DNA of 64,000 bases from positions 1-64,000 of the forward strand of contig JAHRVQ010000078.1 in assembly GCA_019090615.1 (NCBI GenBank). Direction: 5' to 3'. Of this stretch, positions 8,402 to 17,628 are shown one piece after another. This stretch comes from Pseudomonadales bacterium (GTDB lineage: Bacteria > Pseudomonadota > Gammaproteobacteria > Pseudomonadales > Azotimanducaceae). Each line of letters opens with the position of its first letter. Within the stretch, counting starts at the first letter, position 1. A program made the translations under genes and the position numbers. The notes beneath the pieces are model-generated. The model was not told the origin of the DNA and made no database searches. It saw nothing but the letters and a program-made list of their open reading frames with translations.

Positions 8402-8427
8402 AAACATCAGCGACAAACATCAGCGAC
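8402..8427. repeat. 13-bp tandem duplication containing a stop codon
   Basis: AAACATCAGCGAC twice in a row (8402-8414 and 8415-8427). The stop codon of the acyl-CoA synthetase (minus strand, 8407-8409) lies in the left copy; 13 is not a multiple of 3, so the duplication changed the reading frame at the C-terminus. Confidence 0.9.
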
Positions 8428-10113
8428 GGGATTAAATGCCTCAGCCTGCTCGCGTAACAAATATTTTTGCACCTTACCGGTGGAAGTTTTCACCAAAGCA
8501 CCAAAAATGACAGTTTTTGGCACCTTAAAACCTGCCATTTGCTGTTTACAATAGGTTATCAGGTCTTCAGCTGACAGCGCCGCACCTTCTTTGAGGGTCA
8601 CAAAAGCACAGGGATGCTCGCCCCATTTCGGGTCAGTCTTTGCCACCACGGCGGCTTCAAGTATGGCCGAGTGTTTAAACAGAATATCCTCTATTTCAAT
8701 GCTGGAGATGTTTTCTCCACCTGAAATAATAATATCTTTGGAACGATCTTTGATCTGAATATAACCATCAGTATGGCAGACAGCAATATCACCGGAATGA
8801 AACCAGCCACCAGCAAATGCCGCTGCCGTTGTCTTAGGGTTCTTAAGATAACCTTTCATCACTATATTACCCTTCATAAACACTTCACCCTGGGTTTCAC
8901 CATCCCAGGGCACCGGGATCAACGTATCCGGGTCGGCCACCATCATTTCCCCTGCCAGCACCGAGCTGATGCCCTGCCTTGATTTAAGCGCCGCACGTTG
9001 CTCCGCGTCGAGGTCATCCCAGGCCTTTTTCCAGGCCGAAACTACCATTGGTCCATAGGTTTCTGTTAACCCGTATACCTGGGTGACATCAAAGCCCATC
9101 TGCTCGATACCCTGGATCACCGCCGCAGGAGGCGCAGCGCCAGCGGTCATGACATTGATTTTCTGCTCAATACCCTGTTTAAGATTTTCAGGGGCATTAA
9201 TTAAAGTATTAAGTACCACCGGAGCACCACAAAAATGCGTTACCGCATGCTCACGAAAAGCATCAAATACTGTGTCTTCACGCACCTGTCGCAGGCAAAT
9301 AGTAGTGCCAACAACTGCCGCCAGGGTCCACGGGAAACACCAGCCATTGCAATGGAACATGGGCAAAGTCCAGAGATACCGAGGATGTAATCCCATCTCC
9401 CAGGTCAGGGCATTATTGGCGGCATTAAGATAGGCACCACGATGGTGGTACACCACCCCCTTCGGATCACCCGTTGTACCCGAGGTATAATTAAGTGATA
9501 TTGCATTCCATTCATCTGCCGGCAATTGCCAGCTAAAGTTCTGATCGCCAGTCTGCAACAATGACTCATACTCCGTCTCAACCTGCCATGCCGCCGCAGA
9601 GCTTTCAACAAGATCATTTCCAAGGCCGTCAAGAGCCTCTATAAGGTAATGCGGATCGTTAACTTCAATAATTGTAATCTGTTGCGCCGGCGAACTGGCC
9701 TTTAGCAACGCTAACGCCTCAGTTAACACAGGCGCATATTCCCGATCAGCAATCAGCACTTTGGCCTCGGCATGTTCCAGTATAAAGGCTATGGTCCTCG
9801 CATCCAGGCGGGTATTGATCGCGTTGAGCACCGCACCGGCCATCGGCACGGCAAAATGCAACTCGAACATTTCAGGAATATTAGGCAACATCACGGCCAC
9901 AGTATCGCCCACCGTAATACCCTTTTGACTAAGCGCCGAGGCCAATAAAACACAGCGTTGATAGGTTTCCTGCCAGGATCTGCTAAGCTCACCATAAACG
10001 CAGGCTTCCTGATCAGGATATAAAACCGCCGCCCGACGGATATAACTCAAGGGTGACAACTGCTCGTAGTTAGCTGCATTTTTTGTCAATCCGTGTTCAT
10101 AAATATTGTTCAT
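8407..10113 (-). CDS. AMP-forming acyl-CoA synthetase
   Basis: About 568 residues of the ANL superfamily. It activates a carboxylic acid with ATP to an acyl-adenylate and then forms the CoA thioester. Motifs: A3 YTSGTTGDPKG, A5 YGLTETYGP, A7 HSGDIAV, A8 DIIISGGENISS and the A10 catalytic Lys in TSTGKVQK. It resembles the medium/long-chain and dicarboxylic acid-type synthetases beginning MxxIYExGLxxxxANYxxLSP, which is why ATG at 10113 is taken as the start. An ATG at 10191 with AGGAAG 8 bases ahead would add 26 residues and remains possible. Both ends are affected by 13-bp duplications: one spans the start (10095-10120), another contains the stop (8402-8427). The substrate cannot be told. Confidence 0.85.
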   Translation of the reverse strand: MNNIYEHGLTKNAANYEQLSPLSYIRRAAVLYPDQEACVYGELSRSWQETYQRCVLLASALSQKGITVGDTVAVMLPNIPEMFELHFAVPMAGAVLNAINTRLDARTIAFILEHAEAKVLIADREYAPVLTEALALLKASSPAQQITIIEVNDPHYLIEALDGLGNDLVESSAAAWQVETEYESLLQTGDQNFSWQLPADEWNAISLNYTSGTTGDPKGVVYHHRGAYLNAANNALTWEMGLHPRYLWTLPMFHCNGWCFPWTLAAVVGTTICLRQVREDTVFDAFREHAVTHFCGAPVVLNTLINAPENLKQGIEQKINVMTAGAAPPAAVIQGIEQMGFDVTQVYGLTETYGPMVVSAWKKAWDDLDAEQRAALKSRQGISSVLAGEMMVADPDTLIPVPWDGETQGEVFMKGNIVMKGYLKNPKTTAAAFAGGWFHSGDIAVCHTDGYIQIKDRSKDIIISGGENISSIEIEDILFKHSAILEAAVVAKTDPKWGEHPCAFVTLKEGAALSAEDLITYCKQQMAGFKVPKTVIFGALVKTSTGKVQKYLLREQAEAFNPVADVCR

Positions 10114-10120
10114 AAATATT
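10095..10120. repeat. 13-bp tandem duplication at a gene start
   Basis: GTTCATAAATATT twice (10095-10107, 10108-10120). It includes the preferred ATG of the acyl-CoA synthetase on the minus strand. Confidence 0.9.
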
Positions 10121-10271
10121 GGCCGTAACGTTGAGTTTTCAGTTGCAGATGATGCCATTTTACAGATAGTTGGCGCATTCAGGCGATACATCAAACCGGC
10201 TTCCTGGCCGGCACTGTATGACCCATCAACCGGAACAATCTATGTTAGCATGGGCCTACAGAGATTTTGGA

Positions 10272-12125
10272 ATGTATCATATGGTAGGTCGAATTTTTGC
10301 TGGCGCCTGGCGCGCTATCGGGGTGGCAAGAAACACCACTTTTAATCTTATTTTTCTACTCCTGGCAGGCTTTATACTGCTTGGTATTTTCTCAACAGAA
10401 TCAATCTCAGTCCCTGAATCAACCGCGCTAATCATCAATCCCACGGGTGTTATTGTTGAGCAGAAGAAAAGCCTTGATCCTTTCGCCGAATTCCTCTCTG
10501 GTTACGAGAATAACGATACGGAGACACGCCTGATCGACATCCTTGATGCAATTGAAACAGCTGCCACAGACGACCGCGTCAAGGTATTGGTGCTCGATCT
10601 GTCTAAACTGCAAGGTGCCGCATTTAGTAAACTCGAAGAAATTGGCAATGCCCTTGAAACATTTAAACACAGTGGCAAACCGGTTTACGCATTTGCCAAA
10701 AGTTATCCGCAAAATCACTATTATATAGCCGCCCATTCTGACCAGATTTTTCTTGATCAGAACAGCCACCAAATGCTTGGCGGCGTATTTTTAACCGGGC
10801 TTGGTGTTTACCCAACTTATTACAAAGCGGCGCTGGATAAATTCAAAGTGAATTTTCATATTTATAAAGCTGGGCTTTATAAAAGTGCCGTTGAACCCTT
10901 TGAACGCAACAGCATGTCTGACGTCGCAAGGTCCGCTAATCTCAGCTGGCTTACGCATCTATGGCAGGAATATACACAAACTATTATCACCCAACGAGAC
11001 ATCAGCAGCGCTGACTTTAAGCATTATACCAACCATTATGATGAGCTACTCAGCAAGGCAGCAGGCAATCCAAATCTGCTAGCAGTACAACAAGGGCTGG
11101 TGGATGATACCATTAGCTACGCCAAATGGCAGGATATGCTAACCAATATAGTCGGTCCGGCAGGCACATCTTTTAGCCAGATTGGTTTAAAAGATTACCT
11201 GGATGCAACCCGCCCAGCGCTACCTTTAAACTCACCAGACAGCAACAAAATTGCTGTTATTACCGCAAGTGGCGTAATCCATGATGGTGAACAGCCAGCC
11301 GGTAGCATTGGCAGTGATTCCATCATCAAACTTATTCGCCAGGCACGACAAAACCAGACCGTCAAGGCCCTGGTTATCCGAGTTGATAGCCCGGGTGGCA
11401 GCGCATCTGCGTCTGAAGAAATAAGAAACGAACTCGTTCTAGCCCAAAAACAAGGTAAACCCGTGGTTATTTCAATGGGCAGTTATGCCGCCTCTGGCGG
11501 CTACTGGATTGCTGCATCAGCAAATAAAATATTTGCTGCCTCAACGACTATCACAGGCTCCATAGGTGCATTTGCACTACTACCCACGCTAGAAAAAACT
11601 GCCGCCGAATGGGGTATTCATTCTGATGGCGTGGGCACTACAACACTAAGCAACTCTGCCAACATATTGCAGGATATCAATCCTATTTTTGATCATACCA
11701 TCCAACAATCTTTACAATTCACCTACAACCGTTTTATCGAATTGGTAGCGGATGGCCGTGGCATGCAAGCTGAGACCGTAGAAGCACTCTCGCAGGGCCG
11801 TGTCTGGGCCGCTCAAGACGCCCTGAAACATGGACTGATAGACGCCATTGGCAACTTAAAGGATGCCATATCATCTGCAGCACTGCTGGCCAAACTGGGT
11901 AATTATGAAGTGCTATACCTGGAAAAAAGCCTGTCACCCAAAGAACAACTACTCAATAAATTAGTCAATAGCGGCTTACAGTCGGTATATTCGGCGGTGG
12001 AACATAGCGATAATCTATCCGGCCTGTCAGGTCTGCGGGCAATTTCAAACCGTTTAAACGGTTTTATTAAACTCAGCAAACAACCAGGCCTCTATGTACA
12101 GTGCATGGAATGTATATTGAAATAG
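10272..12125 (+). CDS. sppA: Signal peptide peptidase SppA (67 kDa type, protease IV)
   Basis: About 617 residues with the duplicated SppA domains of the long type. An N-terminal membrane anchor follows MVGRIFAGAWRAIGVARN. The catalytic Lys/Ser dyad is split over the halves as in E. coli: Lys204 in GLYKSAVEPF and Ser408 in SYAASGGYW, with RVDSPGGSASASEEI between. The enzyme degrades cleaved signal peptides in the inner membrane, with the active site facing the periplasm. The start is uncertain: ATG at 10272, a Met three codons later, or a TTG at 10170 that would overlap the divergent synthetase; the anchor begins shortly after 10272. In Pseudomonas an SppA-type gene sits beside rluC, whereas here that place (48.2 kb) is empty. 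A 15-bp imperfect duplication covers its stop. Confidence 0.9.
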   Translation: MYHMVGRIFAGAWRAIGVARNTTFNLIFLLLAGFILLGIFSTESISVPESTALIINPTGVIVEQKKSLDPFAEFLSGYENNDTETRLIDILDAIETAATDDRVKVLVLDLSKLQGAAFSKLEEIGNALETFKHSGKPVYAFAKSYPQNHYYIAAHSDQIFLDQNSHQMLGGVFLTGLGVYPTYYKAALDKFKVNFHIYKAGLYKSAVEPFERNSMSDVARSANLSWLTHLWQEYTQTIITQRDISSADFKHYTNHYDELLSKAAGNPNLLAVQQGLVDDTISYAKWQDMLTNIVGPAGTSFSQIGLKDYLDATRPALPLNSPDSNKIAVITASGVIHDGEQPAGSIGSDSIIKLIRQARQNQTVKALVIRVDSPGGSASASEEIRNELVLAQKQGKPVVISMGSYAASGGYWIAASANKIFAASTTITGSIGAFALLPTLEKTAAEWGIHSDGVGTTTLSNSANILQDINPIFDHTIQQSLQFTYNRFIELVADGRGMQAETVEALSQGRVWAAQDALKHGLIDAIGNLKDAISSAALLAKLGNYEVLYLEKSLSPKEQLLNKLVNSGLQSVYSAVEHSDNLSGLSGLRAISNRLNGFIKLSKQPGLYVQCMECILK

Positions 12126-12155
12126 CTTTTAATGGAATAGCTTTAATGAAATAGC
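12121..12155. repeat. Imperfect 15-bp tandem repeat over the sppA stop codon
   Basis: AATAGCTTTTAATGG, then AATAGCTTTAATGA, then AATAGCC. The first copy contains the sppA stop (12123-12125), and the following copies each carry a further TAG. Confidence 0.8.
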
Positions 12156-12267
12156 CGTGCCAAATAGACCATCCCGCTTGATGCTTTTTCTGTTCATCGC
12201 CTATTCAGGTCGTATGGGATAAGGTTAGGCTTCAACAACTTCTCCAGTCGATTAGGAGCGCCGCGCA

Positions 12268-12939
12268 ATGAATTTTTTAGCCACTAGGCGAACCAACAGT
12301 TTAACCTTCGCCAAATTTAGTAACCTGCCAGGTTATCTGCTGCTGGTTATTCTGCTCGGTCCTATATCGCAGTCATTCGCCGAGCACAATTCAGACCCTG
12401 CAGCCCCAGAAATTGACGCCACTGGATCTATTCCAAATAACGTCTATATAAATACTGATAACGTGATACATCGCGGCACACGTCCCAGACGAAACCCGGC
12501 TGAACATCAACAGAACAACCACCAGCGCGAGCATTGTGTTTTTAGCGTGGAACACGATCATATTCACTGCAACGAAGAATCGACAACCAGCCACGCACCC
12601 AGCGATAATCGCGTGTTGATACTGCCTTTACAGACACCTTACGGGTCTGACTTCAAACCATCAAACCTGCATTCAAGCCAGTTGATTTTCAGGCTACCCG
12701 TGTATCGTTCGCACCAGCGGAAGCAGTACTATAGCAACCATCAGTATGGCGGCACTGTTGGCCACTTTAACAGCCGACGTCAGAACACCTGGCAGCGTCA
12801 TTCAAACAACCATGTTAACAGCCGCCAGCGGAACCATTATCGCCAGAACAACCATAAGAACAATCATCAGAACAATCATCAGAACAATCACCGTCAAAAG
12901 GGCCATCACGGCTATCAGGGCAAGTCGAACCACTGGTAA
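12268..12939 (+). CDS. Hypothetical secreted His/Asn-rich protein
   Basis: 223 residues. An AGGAG lies about 10 bases ahead of the ATG. A signal peptide is likely (hydrophobic YLLLVILLGPI, then SQSFAEH), with cleavage near residue 38. The mature protein is rich in His, Asn, Gln and Arg; two Cys (CVFSVEHDHIHC) could hold a metal or form a disulfide. The C-terminal 40 residues are built of NNHx units encoded by a 12-bp tandem repeat at 12847-12894. I know no family for it. His-rich periplasmic proteins often buffer Ni, Zn or Cu, but there is no metal transporter or regulator next to it, so that remains a guess. Confidence 0.6.
   Translation: MNFLATRRTNSLTFAKFSNLPGYLLLVILLGPISQSFAEHNSDPAAPEIDATGSIPNNVYINTDNVIHRGTRPRRNPAEHQQNNHQREHCVFSVEHDHIHCNEESTTSHAPSDNRVLILPLQTPYGSDFKPSNLHSSQLIFRLPVYRSHQRKQYYSNHQYGGTVGHFNSRRQNTWQRHSNNHVNSRQRNHYRQNNHKNNHQNNHQNNHRQKGHHGYQGKSNHW
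12847..12894. repeat. 12-bp tandem repeat (4 copies) encoding NNHx units
   Basis: AACAACCATAAG, AACAATCATCAG, AACAATCATCAG, AACAATCACCGT. The two central copies are identical, suggesting recent slippage; length change would stay in frame. Confidence 0.9.
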
Positions 12940-12975
12940 GGATATATGTCAACCAACAGCAGGATTTACCCGCTA

Positions 12976-15441
12976 CTACGGCTTATAACCAGGTATCGGT
13001 ACATCTTGCTTATTTTGCCAGAAATCTCGTAGATACTGGCCCAGTTGCTGCCTGTTCCTGGCTTGCCGGGGTTGCCAACCAGGAGGGAAAAGACGTTGAT
13101 ATCGCGCCTCGTTAAAACGATGATCGATCAGGCAAATAATGCCTCTATCGGTCTCACTGCGAATCACCCTGCCTGCTGTCTGTAGTACTTTATTCATACC
13201 CGGATATTGATAAGCAAATTCAAACCCCACGGGATGTTTTATCTCTGCCGCATCACTATCAAAATAGGCGCGAATTAAATCGCGCTCAACACACAGTTGC
13301 GGCAAACCAACCCCAACAATGATAGCGCCTATTAGCCGCCTGCCCTGCAGGTCGATACCCTCGCCAAAAACCCCGCCCATCACGGCGAAAGCTAACAGGG
13401 TACCTTCTGTCTGATCAAATGCCTGGAGAAATTCTTGCTGCTCAGCAGCATCCATACCCGGCCTTTGAACAATTATTTTTAACGCCGAATAACGCTCTGC
13501 AAATTTAGAACTGACTTCGAGCAAATATGCATAGGAAGGAAAAAACACCAAATAATTGCCCGCATTTGATGCCACCACGGTAGCCAGCGTATCAACTAGC
13601 TCATATAAACTATGCGCACGATTTCTATAAGTTGTGGCTAAATAGCCGGTAGTAAACACCGCCAAATTTTGCGCTGCAAAAGGCGATTCAATATTATACC
13701 AGTTAGCCGAACCTTTAATGCCCATCAAGGCTGCAAAATAGGGTACAGGCGTTAGAGTAGCAGAAAAACAAATGCTGCTATTAACCCGCTCAAAACCTTG
13801 CTTCAAGCGTAACCCAGGGTCTAGACAAAAAACTTTAAAATAGCATTTACCCTGCTCAAATAAGAGTAAAAACACATCACTGCTGGTGGCCGCATCAATC
13901 GTCCGGATAATTTTAATAGCCGCAAAATAGAGCTGCAAAAATTGCTGCTGAAAATCAACTGGCTGATTTAACTGCAACCATACTTCCGCCGCATGAATAA
14001 AGTGACTTATGGTCCGAATTAACTTATCTGGACATTGATCTAATTGAATACAGCCGCCATCTTGCTGCACCTCTTTTACAGACCGCTGCAGCTCTTTTAC
14101 AGACCGCTGCAGCGCTAAAAATTCGCTATTAATCCGCGCCAAACACTTGCCTAGCTGAGGCAATTCATTTTTTATCAATCGACGCACTGCCAATATATCA
14201 TCCTTGCAAATCGTCGCAGAAAACATTTCTCGACCACGCTCCACCAGGTTATGCGACTCATCCAGTAATAATGCAAATCGCGACTGCCTACTATGCTCAC
14301 TACCAAAAAACCGCCGTAAATAAACAGCTGGATCAAAAACGTAGTTGTAATCACAAATGATCACATCAGCAATCGCGGCAAGATCAAGGGATAGTTCATA
14401 CGGGCATAAATCATGTTCGCGAGCAATGACTTCAATATCTGCCCGCCGCAAGGATTGTTTTGCCATCAATTGCTGATCAATTACCTTAGGTAACCGGGTA
14501 TAATAGTCGCGGGCAAATTGGCAATGCTCGGCGTCACAGGGAGAACCAGGGTTAAAACAGATTACTGCCTTTGAGGTCAATGTAACATCTCTCAGAAACA
14601 ATCCCGATTGCTTTAGAGTACTCAGAGTAGCTTCAGCCATTTTTTGACCTGAAGTTTTAGCCGATAGAAAAAACACCTTTTCATAGGCAAGTTCTCGGAG
14701 CGCCTTAACCGCGGGAAAAATACTCGCCAGTGTTTTTCCAATACCCGTCGGTGCCTGCACAACCAGTTGATTTTCTTCTTTAAGAGCGCGATAAACACTC
14801 ACCGCCATCTGTCGCTGGCCAGCTCGATAAGTGGCATAGGGGAATTCGAGTTGCTGAATACTTTGGTCGCGACATTCACGCCAACGTAATAGCTGCCGCA
14901 GATAAGTCGCATATTTTGTTATCAGAGTATTAAAATAAGTTGCCAGGGCAACTTTAGAACATTGCTGGTTCAACTGAGTTTCAGTACCCGTATCAAGATC
15001 CAGATAACATAACCTGAGTGTCACGCACTCGAATTCACAACTTAATGACAGCAAATAAGCGTACACTTTTACCTGCCCCCAGTGCAGACACTTTATCGTC
15101 GCAGGGATTAAATCTTCAGCCACCCGAGTGGTTTTAATTTCCTCAACAATAAAGTTGTCCAACTGCGGATAATACCCATCGACGCGCCCTGTCACCTGCA
15201 ATTCAATATCCGACCATTGCACCAAATGAGATAGCTGTTTTTCTGCCTGGTAATCATCGCCGCGCGATTGTTGCAAACGCTGATGACCCCGAATGCCTTC
15301 CATGGCAGTGCTACGGCCAGAAAACCGAAAATTAATATCGCCTGATTTTTCTACCTGCTCAACCAGTTCTGTGACGCTAATACGAAAAGCCGGCCTGACT
15401 ATTTGCTTAACAGTTGCTGGTAGCTTAGATTTAGTGCTCAT
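12976..15441 (-). CDS. Rad3/DinG-type DNA helicase with N-terminal PD-(D/E)XK nuclease domain
   Basis: 821 residues. The N-terminal 200 residues resemble a PD-(D/E)XK (RecB-like) nuclease module: VTGRVDGYYPQ followed by IVEEIKT. The rest is a superfamily 2 XPD-like helicase: Walker A APTGIGKTLAS, DEAH box LLDESHN, motif VI QTAGRVIRSE. Four cysteines, in ICFNPGSPCDAEHC and DLCPYE, match the Fe-S cluster domain of XPD/DinG helicases. It is expected to unwind branched or damaged DNA 5'-3'. It sits 172 bp downstream of the FAN1-type nuclease on the same strand, a pairing I recall from other gammaproteobacteria and which suggests joint action in repair of crosslinks or flaps. An in-frame 21-bp duplication (14071-14112) repeats LQRSVKE. 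Confidence 0.85.
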   Translation of the reverse strand: MSTKSKLPATVKQIVRPAFRISVTELVEQVEKSGDINFRFSGRSTAMEGIRGHQRLQQSRGDDYQAEKQLSHLVQWSDIELQVTGRVDGYYPQLDNFIVEEIKTTRVAEDLIPATIKCLHWGQVKVYAYLLSLSCEFECVTLRLCYLDLDTGTETQLNQQCSKVALATYFNTLITKYATYLRQLLRWRECRDQSIQQLEFPYATYRAGQRQMAVSVYRALKEENQLVVQAPTGIGKTLASIFPAVKALRELAYEKVFFLSAKTSGQKMAEATLSTLKQSGLFLRDVTLTSKAVICFNPGSPCDAEHCQFARDYYTRLPKVIDQQLMAKQSLRRADIEVIAREHDLCPYELSLDLAAIADVIICDYNYVFDPAVYLRRFFGSEHSRQSRFALLLDESHNLVERGREMFSATICKDDILAVRRLIKNELPQLGKCLARINSEFLALQRSVKELQRSVKEVQQDGGCIQLDQCPDKLIRTISHFIHAAEVWLQLNQPVDFQQQFLQLYFAAIKIIRTIDAATSSDVFLLLFEQGKCYFKVFCLDPGLRLKQGFERVNSSICFSATLTPVPYFAALMGIKGSANWYNIESPFAAQNLAVFTTGYLATTYRNRAHSLYELVDTLATVVASNAGNYLVFFPSYAYLLEVSSKFAERYSALKIIVQRPGMDAAEQQEFLQAFDQTEGTLLAFAVMGGVFGEGIDLQGRRLIGAIIVGVGLPQLCVERDLIRAYFDSDAAEIKHPVGFEFAYQYPGMNKVLQTAGRVIRSETDRGIICLIDHRFNEARYQRLFPPGWQPRQARNRQQLGQYLRDFWQNKQDVPIPGYKP
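14071..14112. repeat. 21-bp in-frame tandem duplication in the helicase gene
   Basis: CTCTTTTACAGACCGCTGCAG occurs at 14071-14091 and again at 14092-14112, giving LQRSVKE twice in a predicted helical region between helicase motifs. Confidence 0.9.
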
Positions 15442-15550
15442 CGTTGTTGGCTAATATTCTGTGTTTTCATCTGACTATTCATCTGGCTTTTCATATGGAT
15501 CTGAATCTGCTTTTATCTTTTCATCTACCGCTCATGGACCCATACTTTTT

Positions 15551-15580
15551 GCACAAAATTGCACAAAATTGCACAAAACT
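15551..15580. repeat. 10-bp tandem repeat (3 copies) between fan1-like gene and helicase gene
   Basis: GCACAAAATT, GCACAAAATT, GCACAAAACT in the 172-bp spacer. The rest of this spacer (15450-15540) also contains loose repeats of TTCATCT, so the whole spacer looks slippage-prone. Confidence 0.85.
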
Positions 15581-15613
15581 TTTAGTGGCTACCAACCCCA
15601 GACTTAAACAGCA

Positions 15614-17359
15614 TTACTGCCACCTAACATTAACTATGCTTGCCGGGATTTGTTGCCCCGTAAAAAATTTAAACCAGCATTTTTGGCTATTCTGCAACCG
15701 ATCTCCCGGTGCTTTCACCTCGACAAGTTGATAGCCTGCCTGTGGCGGAAAAACCACCAAATCAGGTAAACCGCTACGGTTATGGCGTAAGTCCTGCAAA
15801 AGATGTATAAACATCTGTTTGAGATCATTAACACCAATTCGACTCAATGACTGTTTTAAAAGTTGTATATCAATCAAATTCCAGCTGACAAGATAGTTGG
15901 CTATACCAAGTTTTTGCCGGTAAGTACTAAGAATTTTGTTCGCTGTATAATTTTCCTCTGTCATCCTCAACAGACGATCCTCAATTAGCGCTTGCCGCCG
16001 AACCTTAAAATCTGCTGTAAAAAGGTCAATCGGGCCCCGTTGCACGGGGTTAAAAAAAACGCCTTTAATCGGGATAAATATAATATCCCAGAAATATAAT
16101 CCAAATAAACTCGGAATTAAGCCGTTCTCCACATAGTACGCATCAGACCCCTGTTGTTTAAACCATTCACAGACCAGAATTTCAACATTAACGTCATTAA
16201 CCTTATGTAGACTGATTTCGTCATGCTGAAAATTTTCAGCCAATACCACCGGCAACCAACTAACGACACACTTGTGCCTGGCAATCAGGCGATTACCAAA
16301 TTGAATAGCAAAGGCCAGTTCCGCTTCGGTTGCAGGCAAGGCGACAATTTCAGCACATAGGGCCAGGCTGCTCTGGACATCTCCGCATTTGGCAAGCAGT
16401 CTCGCCCGACGCTCGCGTGCCGGAGGTAAGGTGGATTGTTCATAAAGGCGCAGAGCCTGCGTGGTGCTATCCAGACGTTCCAGCTGCCGCGCCAGGCTAT
16501 TAAACATTTTGCTATAACGTCTAATTATCTCTGCGTCGCTAACCTCCAGATGCAACTCCTTATGCAATTCCTTATGCAACTCCTGATGCAATTCCTTATG
16601 CAATTCCTTATGCAATATGGCGTCAGCTAACAAGTCTGCCGATAAAAACTTTTCAGTAGTAAGCTGAACTTGACCAAAGTCAGCAATTTGTTGCGCATCT
16701 CCTACCGCGATCAGGTGCTGACAGGCTTCATTTAATACACCACAATGTAGTACCTTCTCTAAGCTCGGACGATCATCAAAATAGCGTGCAGAGCGATCGG
16801 TGAGATAATTTTCAAACCGGCTTAGCCCCAGGTCGCGCAATACAAATTCAGTAAAATCCTGACTTAGGTTACCAAAAAACAACAGCTTATAGATTTTGAG
16901 ATGCTCCTCGCCCAGTGGCATCACTGTGTCTATTTCGAGCAGCGATTTTATCTGCGCTGCTGAATGCTGCTCTATTATCGCCTGGTCCAGTTCTTCACGG
17001 CGCATTTGTTGACCAGACAGATCAAATAACTCCAGCAATTCATTCTTTGTCATCAAGGACAGCAGCCAATCCGCAGCAACCTCCTGCGACTGATCGAAAT
17101 AGCCCTGCTCAACCAGTTCATTGATACCGGCTTCGACATCAATTATTTCCGCATAGTGGATTTTTTCAACGCGGAACATTGGCCCGCGCCGGCTGGACAA
17201 ACGAACATATAATCGTTGCGCAGCTACGGATAACTTTTGAAAATTGACTCGATACGCAAGTTCATCCGCCAACAAAACATCATCGTAATACTGAAAAACA
17301 AAATCCAGCAGGAAATTGAAATTTTTCAGGTAGTACCCTATCGGTAAGTCTTCGGCCAT
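15614..17359 (-). CDS. FAN1-type structure-specific nuclease (VRR-NUC domain)
   Basis: About 581 residues. The C-terminus is a VRR-NUC domain with the catalytic series GLPDLVVFPPQ...LVEVKAPGDRLQNSQ (Asp, then Glu-x-Lys). Upstream lie the helical regions typical of bacterial FAN1, which lacks the eukaryotic UBZ finger. FAN1 cuts 5' flaps and interstrand-crosslink intermediates. The start at 17359 (MAEDLPIGYYLKNFNFLLDF) matches my memory of the Pseudomonas enzyme N-terminus better than the TTG at 17416. Around residues 260-285 sits a low-complexity insert of repeated H-(K/Q)-E-L units encoded by a 12-bp tandem repeat, which is unlike the family and probably recent. It is paired with the helicase gene downstream. 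Confidence 0.85.
   Translation of the reverse strand: MAEDLPIGYYLKNFNFLLDFVFQYYDDVLLADELAYRVNFQKLSVAAQRLYVRLSSRRGPMFRVEKIHYAEIIDVEAGINELVEQGYFDQSQEVAADWLLSLMTKNELLELFDLSGQQMRREELDQAIIEQHSAAQIKSLLEIDTVMPLGEEHLKIYKLLFFGNLSQDFTEFVLRDLGLSRFENYLTDRSARYFDDRPSLEKVLHCGVLNEACQHLIAVGDAQQIADFGQVQLTTEKFLSADLLADAILHKELHKELHQELHKELHKELHLEVSDAEIIRRYSKMFNSLARQLERLDSTTQALRLYEQSTLPPARERRARLLAKCGDVQSSLALCAEIVALPATEAELAFAIQFGNRLIARHKCVVSWLPVVLAENFQHDEISLHKVNDVNVEILVCEWFKQQGSDAYYVENGLIPSLFGLYFWDIIFIPIKGVFFNPVQRGPIDLFTADFKVRRQALIEDRLLRMTEENYTANKILSTYRQKLGIANYLVSWNLIDIQLLKQSLSRIGVNDLKQMFIHLLQDLRHNRSGLPDLVVFPPQAGYQLVEVKAPGDRLQNSQKCWFKFFTGQQIPASIVNVRWQ
16550..16616. repeat. 12-bp tandem repeat (5.5 copies) inside the FAN1-type gene
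   Basis: Units ATGCAATTCCTT with C/T and G/T variants at 16550, 16562, 16574, 16586 and 16598, plus a partial copy. On the coding strand they give tandem His-Lys-Glu-Leu / His-Gln-Glu-Leu units, a charged, probably helical linker. Copy-number change keeps the frame. Confidence 0.95.
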
Positions 17360-17628
17360 CCGCCGATGATAACTGTATCTATATACAGCTACAACCTCTG
17401 CATAGCTAGCCTGCAAGATGGCACAAGCATTCTCATGACATTACGCAGAATTCTGCTTGTCTTCAACAGGCTGTTTCGGTAAGATCCGCGCCGTTCTTCC
17501 TCTCGCCGATAATACATCTATCAACTACGATTAATAATAATCCCGCCGAAAGGTTTAATTATTGTTCTGGGTCTAATTGTTTGCATGAGCGGGCAGATTA
17601 GATTAATTGGTTGTTATGAGATCGCGGC

